Shown piece after piece: positions 30,540-40,200 of a stretch of DNA of 41,122 nt. Position 1 is the stretch's first letter. Each line of letters begins with the position of its first letter. Under the pieces are notes generated by a model. It did not search any database and was not told where the DNA came from. It saw only the letters and a program-made list of their open reading frames with translations. This DNA comes from Prosthecobacter debontii (GTDB lineage: Bacteria > Verrucomicrobiota > Verrucomicrobiia > Verrucomicrobiales > Akkermansiaceae): contig CAMBTP010000025.1 in NCBI GenBank assembly GCA_945870855.1, positions 1 to 41,122 on the forward strand, read 5' to 3'. Made by a program: the position numbers and the translations under genes.

Positions 30540-31946
30540 TCAGGTATCCCGGTTCTCGTCGTGCATCCGTTTCCGCTCCTCTTCGGGAATATCATCACCC
30601 GGCACCACGTCATCAGGCTGCGTCCATTCCTCGTCGCCCGGCATGCCGTGATCCGCATGGTGTCGGTATTCGTCGTGCCAGCCATCCTCGTGATTGTGCT
30701 CGTGGTAATGATCGTCGTGGTAATGGTCGTCGTGATAAGGATCGTGGCTATGCGGATCGTAATCAGCAGAGTGTGCTTCCTCGCGTTCCTCGCTCTTCAA
30801 AAGCCACTGCTGCCTGCGCTGCCGCATCTCTTCCTCTTCCCGCGCAGCCTGCTCGCGCTCCTTTTTTCCATGAAAATATGCCAGCCAGATACAGATCTCA
30901 TAAAGCAGGAGCATGGGTAGCGCCATGAGGTTCAGAGTCATGATGTCCGGTGTCGGAGTGATGACCGCTGCTGTCACGTAGATCGCGAGGATCGCGTAAG
31001 TGCGAGTGCGGGACATGGTCTCATAGGTAAGAAGGCCAAGTTTCACGAACACCATCACCACAACCGGCAGTTCGAATGATAGGCCGAACAGGAGGGTGAA
31101 CTGGGTGGCGAAGGTGATGTATTCGCCGATACGCCATTCGTTGGAAACGCCTAGATTGCCGCTCCACTCATAGAAGAAAAACAGCGCCTTGGGCAGCACT
31201 AGGAAGTAAGCGAAAAGCACGCCGCCGATGAAGAGCCCGAAGCCGATCGCCATCGCAGGCCAGAGCACTTTTTGCTCGTTCTTATGCAGCCCCGGCAAAA
31301 TGAACTGCAGGATAAACATCAGAAGAAGCGGAAACGCCAGCACGATGCCCGCGTAAAGGGCGAGCTTCATGGAAAGCATGAAGGTCTCTGTCGGCTTGAG
31401 GGAGGAAAGCATGCGGGAACTTGAGCCTGCACCCGGCTCTACATTGGGATCGGACTCCAGCAACGCGATCAACTGCCGCGTCATAGCATCGTCCTCGCCG
31501 AGATTTTTCACGAAGTCCTTGCGCTTCTCCTTGGGCAGCGCCTTCGCCGCGCGAAGCAGGCGCACGCTCCGTGCATGGAACTCCATGTCCGGATTGGGGA
31601 GAGCCTTGTAAAACTTTTTCCGCTGATCCTCACCGAGGCTCGAAGCGATACTCTCGACGTTCTTCGCCTCGTTCCAAGTCTCCACCGAGGGAACCTTGAT
31701 CCCTTTGTGCGCCTTTTCGTCCGGCATCGTTTCCTTCTGCTTCGTGAAAATCACGTTCTCGACCGGATCGCGCAGGACCTGCATTAGCTCCTGCTGAAAC
31801 GTGAAGCAGACGATCATCGAGATCAAAAGCGTGATGACGATACGCGTGACCATTACCCGCAGATCCTCGAGGTGATCCAAGAAGGGCTTCTCGTGGTCTG
31901 AATGGGCTTTTTCCCTGAGTTCAAAAACTTTCTTGAGCAAATACAT
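30540..31946 (-). CDS. tatC: Twin-arginine translocase subunit TatC with loop insertion and His-rich tail
   Basis: A 468-residue TatC, much longer than the roughly 250 residues of E. coli TatC. TatC recognises twin-arginine signal peptides in the inner membrane. The core is clear: FLDHLEDLRVMVTRI at residues 22-36, LPGLHKNE (217-224), GLSFELPVVVMVFVK and VITPTPDIMTLNLMALPMLL. A charged insert occupies about residues 70-182 of the first periplasmic loop. The C-terminus (392-433) has 14 histidines in about 43 residues, interspersed with Asp and Tyr, a likely metal-binding tail. tatA and tatB are not in the window. Confidence 0.9.
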   Translation of the reverse strand: MYLLKKVFELREKAHSDHEKPFLDHLEDLRVMVTRIVITLLISMIVCFTFQQELMQVLRDPVENVIFTKQKETMPDEKAHKGIKVPSVETWNEAKNVESIASSLGEDQRKKFYKALPNPDMEFHARSVRLLRAAKALPKEKRKDFVKNLGEDDAMTRQLIALLESDPNVEPGAGSSSRMLSSLKPTETFMLSMKLALYAGIVLAFPLLLMFILQFILPGLHKNEQKVLWPAMAIGFGLFIGGVLFAYFLVLPKALFFFYEWSGNLGVSNEWRIGEYITFATQFTLLFGLSFELPVVVMVFVKLGLLTYETMSRTRTYAILAIYVTAAVITPTPDIMTLNLMALPMLLLYEICIWLAYFHGKKEREQAAREEEEMRQRRQQWLLKSEEREEAHSADYDPHSHDPYHDDHYHDDHYHEHNHEDGWHDEYRHHADHGMPGDEEWTQPDDVVPGDDIPEEERKRMHDENRDT

Positions 31947-32022
31947 TCTTTCCGAGCGGATTCAAATGCCGCTTGCCCCCATCCGCAAGGTAAGAGTCAG
32001 CTAGATCAGGGAAAGGCACGAT

Positions 32023-35000
32023 TCATTCCGACGGTTTCAAGATGGCTGGGATTTCTGCCCCTTTCGCTGCAATGATCTCATTCAGGGCGCGCAAAGCGGC
32101 TTTGAGTTGTGGATCGAGGTCATTCGCCTGTTCCTTTGGGTCGATAGGAACAACTACATCCGGCACGGCGCCGTTGAGTTCCAAATCGCGACCGGTGTCT
32201 GCATGAAACCATCCGCGAAAGGGAATCTGAAGTTCCCCAACCTCGGGGATACGCACAGTGACGGCGGAAATGACACCACCATTTGTCGGCACGCCAACCA
32301 GTTTACCACGACCGAGCTGCTTGAAAGCGTGACAGAAAATCTCCGCATTGGAATAGGTGTTCTCGTTGCAAAGCACGACCATCGGCCCGTCCCAAGCGGG
32401 GCAGACGCGGCGCTCCGAGGGGTATCCCCTTTCCCCACCACGCGGTATGGTGAAAGTGTGCACAGGTTGGCAAAACAGCCCGAGCAACTGATCCGCCAAT
32501 CGCCCGCCTACGTTGTCGCGGAGATCGAGGATCAGTCCCTCGGCATCCAGCGAGGCGCGGTAAACCTCTGTGGAAAGTTTTAGCAGATCATCCGAATTCA
32601 TTTTTCGGAAAGGAAGATAGGCGATTTTTTTGCCGCTTGCCTGAGCTGCGAGCTCGGCGCGCTTCAGCCTTGCCGAACGATCCAACCACCTCGCCCTTCC
32701 GTATGAAATGGGAATCAGTTCCAACGTCCGTTCCACCCCATCCTTCGAGGCGATGACGATGGGAAACACGCTGCCTTTCGCCCCATTGAAAATCGCGTGG
32801 AGGGGAGTCCGCGCATCCACTTCCTTGCCGCCGATGCGCAGAACCGTTTCCCCGGGAATAGGTGCGCCATCTACGAGGGAGATTGGTGAGCCTTCGAGCA
32901 CTTTTTCGATCACCAGCGAGCCGTCCCATGAGTTGCAAAACGTAAGGCCGGGGAAAGCGGTCGGTTTCTCCACAGCATCCAGCTCAGAAGGCACGCCCCA
33001 CGGTGAGGTCTTGAACGTGAGGTGAGAAGCGTTCAGCTCGCCCAGCAACTGCGCCACCACCCTGTCGAACTGCCTGGAATCCATGGCTTCGGCGGCGGCA
33101 TCTTCATATTTTGCAAGGATCGCTGGCCAGTCCTTGCCGTTCATCGTCTCATCGTAAAATCGCTCTCCCAAGGTGCGCCAGATTCTACGGAAGCCGAGCC
33201 GCAACCTCTTCGAGCGCTCCTGCTCGACGGAAAACGAGAATTCAAAACGCGTCATTTTTCCTTCATGAAAAACGCTGGGCACACGGTCGATGCGCCAGAA
33301 CGAGCGATCATCCGCGCCCGTGCCCTCAGCAATGCCACGGAAATCCGCAAATGTGGTAACCTCCCCACCATCCAGCGGCACGGAGTAGATCGTCTTATCG
33401 CTCGCATCGCGGCTTTGGAAAAGCACCGAGCTGGAATCCGCCGCCCACGTCACCCGTGTCGGCTCGCCTATGTTGGTTTGCAAGGGACGCAACGATGCAG
33501 TGACCTTTTCCAGATCAGCACCGATATCCAACAACCACAGCCTCGCAATCTCATCCGGCTCGCGCCTCGCGGTGAAAACGATAAATTTCCCATCAGGCGA
33601 AAATTTTGGGGAGCCTTCGAACGCCGGATGCTGCGTGAGATTCAGGGGAGCTTCCGATCCATCAGCATGGACGAGAAAGATGTCGCGGTTCGAATGAATA
33701 TCCTTGGCTGAAATTACCAGCCATTCGCCATCCGGCGACCAATCGTAAGTCGGAGTATCCCATGCCTCTGCCACGACTTTCGCAGCGCCACCATCGATCG
33801 TGGCGATCACGAGATCGCCGGTCGCCTCGAGCCAGGAAACACGTCTGCCACAAGGGCTCACCCTCAGACTGCGCTTGGATTTTCCTGAAGTTGCGATCAC
33901 GCCGACTTCACCCAACTTGCCCTTTTCCCATTCCGCACGACAGACCTCCGCTTTTAGCCCGTCATCGCGGAGAAAAAGGATTTCCTTACCATCGGCTGAA
34001 AGCGCCGGTTCTCGCTCGTCGGTTTCATCGGTTGCGGTCATGCGCTGTGGCGAGGATTCGCCCGCCGCCATTGTCCACAGATCGCCCGCCGAGGAGAACA
34101 CGATGCGCTCGCCATCCTCTGAAAACGTTGCGAACGAAGTCCCCGTGACGCGTTCCTTGCGCAGGGAGCGGTCGGGTAATTTTTCCTTCGTATAAAAACG
34201 CACAGCGACGGGTGATCCGTTTCCTTCCGGTTCAAACCGATAGACCTCCCGCCCGGAGCGGAAAACCATCACCTTGCCATCCGCCGACAACGTGGGCAGG
34301 ACAACTCCGCCATTCCTCATTGAAGTCAATCGGTGGTGCTTTTTACCAGCAAAGTTCCCCTCCCACACATCGAACGATCCTTCCTTACTGGAAACGTAGT
34401 AGAAACCATTTCCGTCCGGCTTCCATAGCGGCGATCTTGCATCGCTATCCTCCGATAGGATGGATATGAATCGGTTCTTTGACGAATCATAAAGGTGAAT
34501 CGAGGAGGCGCGCGATCCACGATAGCCCGGCCGATAAAGCTGCTCACCACCGCGGCAAAAGAGGAAACGCTTTCCATCCGGTGAAATCGAAACCGAATGC
34601 GCCGTGGCGTCGAAAAGTTCCAACTCCCTAGCATCCGTAGCTAGACTCACCTTGATAAGTCGGTTCGGCTCATATCCCGAACTGTCACGTGTTCCTCTTA
34701 CGATGGCGAACGAACCGTCCGCCGAGATTGCCCCCGGAACACTCCCTTCTGAGTGTTCCGTATGAATTCGCAAATCGGAGCCGTCTGGTTTCACGGAATG
34801 GAGCTGGACGGATCCCGATACTTCGGAGCCGAAATAAATCCTCCCGCCATCCGGAGAGAACAAGGGATACGCCTCACGCACCGGCGTTTTCATTACCCTC
34901 ACAGCCTCACCTCCGGTGGAAGGGGCAAGCCAGATGTCATTCAGACACTCGAAGGCTAGAGATTTCCCATCGGGCGAAAGCGTAGTCCATGCGATACCAT

Positions 35001-35070
35001 ACAAAGGTATCTCCTCCACAGCCCCGGCAAGCGGGAAAAGCAAAGCAATGGTTGCCGAAAGAAAACGCAT
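32023..35070 (-). CDS. Tricorn-like protease (beta-propeller plus PDZ and S41 peptidase), exported
   Basis: A protein of about 1015 residues. A signal peptide (MRFLSATIALLFPLAGA) is followed by many WD40/TolB-like propeller repeats to about residue 600 (LSPDGKSLAF, FSPDGGRIYF, LSADGKEILF, WSPDGEWLVI, FSPDGKFIVF). A PDZ-like region (GETVLRIGGKEVDART) and an S41 peptidase domain follow, with LILDLRDNVGG and the nucleophile region NTYSNAEIFCHAF about 110 residues from the end. It should degrade peptides or misfolded proteins outside the cytoplasm. The ATG at 35070 gives the signal peptide. It is divergent from alr. Confidence 0.9.
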   Translation of the reverse strand: MRFLSATIALLFPLAGAVEEIPLYGIAWTTLSPDGKSLAFECLNDIWLAPSTGGEAVRVMKTPVREAYPLFSPDGGRIYFGSEVSGSVQLHSVKPDGSDLRIHTEHSEGSVPGAISADGSFAIVRGTRDSSGYEPNRLIKVSLATDARELELFDATAHSVSISPDGKRFLFCRGGEQLYRPGYRGSRASSIHLYDSSKNRFISILSEDSDARSPLWKPDGNGFYYVSSKEGSFDVWEGNFAGKKHHRLTSMRNGGVVLPTLSADGKVMVFRSGREVYRFEPEGNGSPVAVRFYTKEKLPDRSLRKERVTGTSFATFSEDGERIVFSSAGDLWTMAAGESSPQRMTATDETDEREPALSADGKEILFLRDDGLKAEVCRAEWEKGKLGEVGVIATSGKSKRSLRVSPCGRRVSWLEATGDLVIATIDGGAAKVVAEAWDTPTYDWSPDGEWLVISAKDIHSNRDIFLVHADGSEAPLNLTQHPAFEGSPKFSPDGKFIVFTARREPDEIARLWLLDIGADLEKVTASLRPLQTNIGEPTRVTWAADSSSVLFQSRDASDKTIYSVPLDGGEVTTFADFRGIAEGTGADDRSFWRIDRVPSVFHEGKMTRFEFSFSVEQERSKRLRLGFRRIWRTLGERFYDETMNGKDWPAILAKYEDAAAEAMDSRQFDRVVAQLLGELNASHLTFKTSPWGVPSELDAVEKPTAFPGLTFCNSWDGSLVIEKVLEGSPISLVDGAPIPGETVLRIGGKEVDARTPLHAIFNGAKGSVFPIVIASKDGVERTLELIPISYGRARWLDRSARLKRAELAAQASGKKIAYLPFRKMNSDDLLKLSTEVYRASLDAEGLILDLRDNVGGRLADQLLGLFCQPVHTFTIPRGGERGYPSERRVCPAWDGPMVVLCNENTYSNAEIFCHAFKQLGRGKLVGVPTNGGVISAVTVRIPEVGELQIPFRGWFHADTGRDLELNGAVPDVVVPIDPKEQANDLDPQLKAALRALNEIIAAKGAEIPAILKPSE

Positions 35071-35147
35071 GGGCAAAGCAACCCGCCCCACCCCGCAGCG
35101 GCAAGCCGGAACTTGCGAACGCGTGGCATACGGCTATTCTCGGCGTT

Positions 35148-36272
35148 GTGAACCCTACCGATTTCCCGAACTCCCCACCGCGCGCATGGGTCGAGATCGA
35201 TACCGCCGCAGTTGTCGAGAACCTGGCCTTCGCTCGCAAGACATCGGGTTGCGGGATCATGGCAGTGGTGAAAGCCGGAGCCTACGGACACGGCCTAGAA
35301 GGAATTTCCCGCACGCTAGAAATCGCTGGAGTGGAGTTTCTGGGCGTGGCGAATATCGGCGAAGCGCGCCGCATCCGTGAGGCCGGCGTTTCGTCCCGCA
35401 TCTATCTGTTAGGTGCTACCTGGGAAGCGGAGCGCGAGGAAATTGTTGCACGGGGCATCACTCCCTGCGTCTCTTCTATCGAGGAGGCGGCGGAATTTGA
35501 CGCCATCGCGAGACGAAGGGGAGTCAAACTCGCCGTCCACATCGCCGTCGATACGGGCATGGGGCGTGGAGGTTTCGTGGCCGAGGGGATCGAGGAAAAT
35601 TTCGTGAAGCTCGTCAGCATGAATTCATTAGAAATCGAGGGCATCGCGTCCCACTTGTCTTCTGCCGACGAGGACGAGGAATTCACATGGCAGCAGATCT
35701 GTTCCTTTGAGGAAACCATGGAAAAACTCGGCGGGGCGGAGCGATTCCGCTGGCGTCACCTCTCAAACAGCGCGGGCATCCTCGGCTATCCCGTGGGCTG
35801 CCGCAATCTCGCCCGCCCCGGCCTGATGCTTTATGGAGTCTCGCCAATCCTCGGTTATCAGGAATCTCTGAAAAACGTGATGACCCTGAAATCGCGCGTC
35901 ACATTAGTAAGGACACTTCCAGCCGGCCATGGCGTTTCCTACGGGCGGAGTTACGTCACCACCCGCCCTACGCGCATCGCCACGGTTGGTATCGGTTATG
36001 GTGACGGATATCCACGCCACGTTTCGGGAAAAAACGCGGAGGTTTTTATCCGCGGAGGCAAACATCCGGTCATTGGGAGGGTAACCATGGATCAAATCAT
36101 GGTCGAACTTCCTGACGATAGCGATGTTCGCTGTGGCGATGAGGTGGAGCTTTTCGGCACCCATATCCCGGTGGCTAATGTGGCCGAGCAAGCGGACACC
36201 ATCGCATGGGAAATTCTCACCGGCATTACGCCACGCGTGCAGCGCATTTATCTTCCAGACACCCGAGCATAA
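35148..36272 (+). CDS. alr: Alanine racemase
   Basis: A 374-residue PLP enzyme making D-alanine for peptidoglycan. The PLP lysine is in MAVVKAGAYGHG, near residue 40. The C-terminal catalytic tyrosine lies in TVGIGYGDGYPRHV, and the substrate segment GRVTMDQIMVELPD is present. The frame runs from 34989, but the first 53 residues are antisense to the tricorn-like gene and look random. The GTG at 35148 starts the expected N-terminus (PPRAWVEIDTAAVVENL). The intergenic space to the divergent gene is about 77 bp. Confidence 0.92.
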   Translation: MNPTDFPNSPPRAWVEIDTAAVVENLAFARKTSGCGIMAVVKAGAYGHGLEGISRTLEIAGVEFLGVANIGEARRIREAGVSSRIYLLGATWEAEREEIVARGITPCVSSIEEAAEFDAIARRRGVKLAVHIAVDTGMGRGGFVAEGIEENFVKLVSMNSLEIEGIASHLSSADEDEEFTWQQICSFEETMEKLGGAERFRWRHLSNSAGILGYPVGCRNLARPGLMLYGVSPILGYQESLKNVMTLKSRVTLVRTLPAGHGVSYGRSYVTTRPTRIATVGIGYGDGYPRHVSGKNAEVFIRGGKHPVIGRVTMDQIMVELPDDSDVRCGDEVELFGTHIPVANVAEQADTIAWEILTGITPRVQRIYLPDTRA

Positions 36273-36276
36273 AAAA

Positions 36277-36303
36277 GCACCCGTTCCACGTGGGAACGGA
36301 TGC
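36277..36303 (-). terminator. Intrinsic terminator of the RNA-binding protein gene
   Basis: A 7-bp stem, CCGTTCC with GGAACGG, has a 5-nt loop and is extended by GCA/TGC after one mismatch. Read on the minus strand it is followed directly by six Ts (plus-strand A-tract 36271-36276). It lies 27 bp beyond the minus-strand stop at 36330. For plus-strand alr there is no adjacent T-run, though the stem may still act. Confidence 0.8.
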
Positions 36304-36329
36304 CATAAAGGGATTCGTTTTCTTAAAGA

Positions 36330-36806
36330 TCAACCCCAGTCGTCGTTGTTGCGGCCACCGCCGCCGCCACCTTTGTAGCCGCCGCCGCCGCCACGGCGAT
36401 CTCCGCCGTAACCACCGCCACCGCCACCGCCGCCTTTGTAGCCACCGCCACCGCCGCCACCTTTGTAGCCTCCACCGCCGCCGCCACGGCGTTCCCCGCC
36501 GTAACCACCGCCGCCGCCGCCGCCACCGCCACCGCCGCCACTGCGGAATCCGCCCTGGCTTGGTTCCTTTGGCTCAGAAGCATTCACCCGGAGCGCGCGG
36601 CCCTGGAAGTCATGCCCGTTGAGTGCCTCAATAGAAGCATTCAGCTGGCTTTGATCACCGAGTGTTACGAATGCGAAGCCTTTTGAGCGGCCCGTCTCGC
36701 GGTCGGTGATGATTTTGACCCGTTCAACGGGGCCGTAGGCGGCGAAGAGATCAGTAACGTCTTCCTCGGTAGCAGTGTAGGGCAGATTGCCCACATATAT
36801 GTCCAT
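36330..36806 (-). CDS. RRM-domain RNA-binding protein with glycine-rich tail
   Basis: A 158-residue protein. Residues 1-77 form one RRM with RNP2 (IYVGNLPYTA) and RNP1 (RSKGFAFVTLG), so it binds single-stranded RNA. Residues from about 88 are almost all Gly with interspersed Tyr, Arg and Lys (GGYKGGGGG and GGYGGDRRGG units), a low-complexity tail like those of cyanobacterial cold-induced Rbp proteins. The frame extends to 36857, but the ATG at 36806 gives the normal RRM start. A plausible promoter lies about 110 bp upstream, leaving a long leader that could allow cold or RNA-based control. Confidence 0.92.
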   Translation of the reverse strand: MDIYVGNLPYTATEEDVTDLFAAYGPVERVKIITDRETGRSKGFAFVTLGDQSQLNASIEALNGHDFQGRALRVNASEPKEPSQGGFRSGGGGGGGGGGGGYGGERRGGGGGGYKGGGGGGGYKGGGGGGGGYGGDRRGGGGGYKGGGGGGRNNDDWG

Positions 36807-37244
36807 ATTTCTTGTTCTTGTAATCACGCCATCACAATCAACGCTTCCCGAGACCATGGCGTAAAGGACCGGACAAAGCGCGTCAAATCGTACTCATGCC
36901 GTTCTGACAAAAGGCTGATTATTGGATTTCCCGCATGCTGGCAAGTTCTCATTTCAGGATTTCTTTCCGCTCGCAGCACACGGAGATCGAGCCAGAGAGG
37001 GCAGCGATATGTCACAGGTGACATTGAACATGGCGAGGAGGCGTTTCACGCGCAGGCGCCGGATAATCCTGGGTTCTCATCCGCTTCAGTGGTGATGTGA
37101 GCTATGACTACAGACATTTTACCCACGCATTTTAGGATTGTGCCCGCACGTGCAGCAAACGCTACTCCAGAATTGAACTGGCGGAGATAAGAGGACCTAG
37201 CACCCATTTATTTTGGATACTCTCTGATCTTGGTCCACGTAGCT
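36807..37244. other. 438-bp intergenic region upstream of the RRM gene
   Basis: I see no gene here. It holds the long leader and likely promoter of the RRM gene, and beyond about 36950 sequence that shows no repeat, RNA gene or open frame worth naming. The base composition becomes more A/T-rich toward the large secreted-protein gene. Confidence 0.5.
36916..36944 (-). promoter_or_regulatory. Probable promoter of the RRM protein gene
   Basis: On the minus strand TTGCCA (plus 36939-36944) and TAATCA (plus 36916-36921) are separated by exactly 17 bp. This gives a 5' leader of about 100 nt before the ATG at 36806. Confidence 0.45.
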
Positions 37245-40200
37245 CTAATTAGTAGTCGCTTCGACCATGAAGAACATTCCAGAAGGCGGGCTATCCGACG
37301 AATTCCATGTGCAGCTAATTACATCTGCTGTGTTAACAACATCCCAGTCATTATTGGTGGGTAGCCAATTCTTCATGTCTGTGCTTACCTTAATTTGATA
37401 ACTCAATTGTTGAGTTTTTTCAATTTCGTTCTTAACGTATGTGAAATGTGGCACCAGTTGTGGCTGCGTCTGAGTAGCAGTCCCCATCAAAGATTTCGTC
37501 CTAGAAGCAATTTTCAAGGAAGGCGCAGGTTGGGGGGCGTCACCCTCAACCAACTCAACCTGGGCGAGACCCGACAACACAATAGGCAGAGTTGTAAAAT
37601 CCAAGACGTCGCTATAGCTTGTGCCAGCACCGTTGGTAGCATAAGCTTTGAAGTAGTATTTTGTGACTGCGGCAAGTGAAGTCACGCTAACCGTATATGG
37701 ACCCATGGTTCCGCTAGTAGGAATCTTCGTAACATCGGATCCGCCAATCGACGGATCAGTGTTTGTGAATGAGTAAACAATCCCCCGTTCGGTGGCAGTG
37801 GTGCCTCCGTCACTATTTACAGTGCCACCCAAGATGGCCGTTGTCGAAGTTACATCTGAGACAGTAGGTAAAGTCACCGTCAGTGGCGGCAAAGTCGTAA
37901 AGAAAGCCGACGGAGTGCCATAGGCAGTACCGGCGCTATTGATGGCATAGGCCTTGAATGTATATTGCGTATTTGCAAGTAGAGAACTGATGCTGCTGGT
38001 AAGAACTCCTACCGTCCCGGCTACGGGGACTTGAATTGCTCCGGAACCACCGATGGTGGGATTACTGTTGGAAGCAGTGACGGAATATACAAAGCCGCGT
38101 TCGGTAATAGCAACTCCTCCGTCACCTGTCACCTCTGCGCTCAAGTCAGCCGAACTAGAAGTGATGTTCAAAAGGCTCGGATTACTAAGCGTGGGCAAAG
38201 GCAAAGGAGCGGGCGTGACGAAAGTCGCTACGGGTGTGTAGCCCACTCCAGAGTTATTACGTGCGTAAGCCCTGTAAGAATAGGTTTTGCCGGGCACTAA
38301 AGTGACATTCACTGTAAATACGCCCGTTCCGCCCGTCGTAGCGCCTAATGAAGTAACCCCAGCACCTCCAATTAATGGGTTGGAGTTCGTCGCAGAGAAA
38401 ATTACACCGCGTTGCTGAATCGCTGCACCCCCGGTGCTTGTGACATTTCCTCCAAGAATTGCGGATGTCGAAGCGATAGCTGTGCTGGTAGGTGAGGTAA
38501 CGGTAGGCACATCCGGAGCACTAAATGTTCCGATTGATGAGGTATAGGCTGTGCCCACACTATTGATTGCATAGGCTCGGAATGAATAAGTGAATCCTGG
38601 AGTTAGCCCCGTGACACTCAAAGTGAACACTCCAGTGGTGAGGAATCCGCTTACCACCTTAGTCACTCCAGCACCACCGATAAAAGGATTGTCGTTAGTG
38701 CTAGTACGGGAGAAAACCACCCCTCTCTCAATTAGCGCGCCTGTGCCACCATCACTAGTGACATTTCCGCCCAAGATTGCAGTAAAGCCCGTAATGCTGC
38801 CACTCGTAGGTGAACTGACCGATGGAAGCGTAACGGGAGGTATTGAGCGTGTGGTGAAAGTTGCTGTTTGAGAGGTATAGTAAACACCATTGCTCGTGAT
38901 GGCATAGCCATGGAATGAATACTGGGTTCCGGGGGTGAGGTCGGGCGCAACAACGGTGAAAGGACCGATGTCTGTAGATACATCGGGAACCCGGCTCACA
39001 CCAACGCCGTCGATGAGTGGGAATGGGTTTGTAGCTGAAGGTGAATAGACCACACCGCGTTCGTAAATGGTTTCAACAGAGGGAGCATCTAAATCAGTTG
39101 CCAATGTGGCACCCAGGTTGACGACCGAACTGAAAGGATCGGTAAATGTTTCCTCACTGACGGGACTGGTAATCGCAAAGTTCGGAACCCTTGGATTGCC
39201 TCCCCCTTGGAACTCCTCCAGGTTCGTCAGGCCATCCATATCTGGATCAGCATTTGGACCGGAGATTGAGTCGATCTCACCATCAGCACCTTGAAAAGCA
39301 AACTTACGATAGGAGGCAAAGCTACGTTTCATTTCGATTGGCACCCGCAGGTTGACAGTCGTCACGTCACCACTGTTTCCAACGCTGCGATTTCGGGAGT
39401 ATTGCAGCACCAAAAACCCATTGCGGGAAGCTTGCACGGTGTCTTGATCAAATGTAATGAGGGGATCGAGCGTGTTAACGATACCTGATACTGGATCATT
39501 GATTTGTGGACAATACAATGTCGCCTGAGGATTTGACGGCGAAGTAATAACGCTAGCTCCAGTTGGAGGCCAGATAGTGGCACCAGCTTCGTCCTCTATC
39601 AATATTGTGATTTGGTCACTCAGTGTGGCAAGGCTGTTCTGGATAAGGTTATCCCACTTGAAAATCGTGGATAAATCGGGATCGAAGCGGAGCCTACCAT
39701 CTACCCACGTTTGCGGCACTGGAGCCTGACTAAGGCGCTCAATGGACTCGGCAGATCTCAAAAGCCATGTCGGCTTTTTATAAGTGCCTATCGTCAAAGT
39801 TCCGTTCGGCACCAAAGTGTGACTCACATTTATACCAGCTCTTCCAGCTGGGTTGGATATGAGTGGGAATTGAACTTGATAAACACCGGGCAGCACATCT
39901 TTCTCCATTCTTCCTGCATCTATAGGGTTCGGATATTCTTTCCTTAGATTATATAGAGAGAGGCCATATAGTTCATAGCCGGAAGTTGCGGGATTAACGA
40001 TATAGAATTGGGTCGAATAATCATAAAGCGCTTGTGGGCGGACAATTGTTGATCCAGCAGTTGCTGCAGATAAAATCACATTCGGTGCTGAAAAAGGCCG
40101 AACAGTTTTGGCTGGCGCTGACAGAGCACTGAGGTCGACAGGCAGAAAAAAACCGTTGGCCAAAGTAGTCCAGTATACATCTGCTTTCTCTGTTGGGTAG

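Noticed and set aside
36360..36540. Possible CRISPR-like or minisatellite array
   Set aside because: The repetition is GGC/GGT codon repetition within the polyglycine tail of a coding gene, without spacers.
36206..36622. Arg/His-rich plus-strand open frame
   Set aside because: It is the antisense reading of the glycine-rich tail of the RRM protein.
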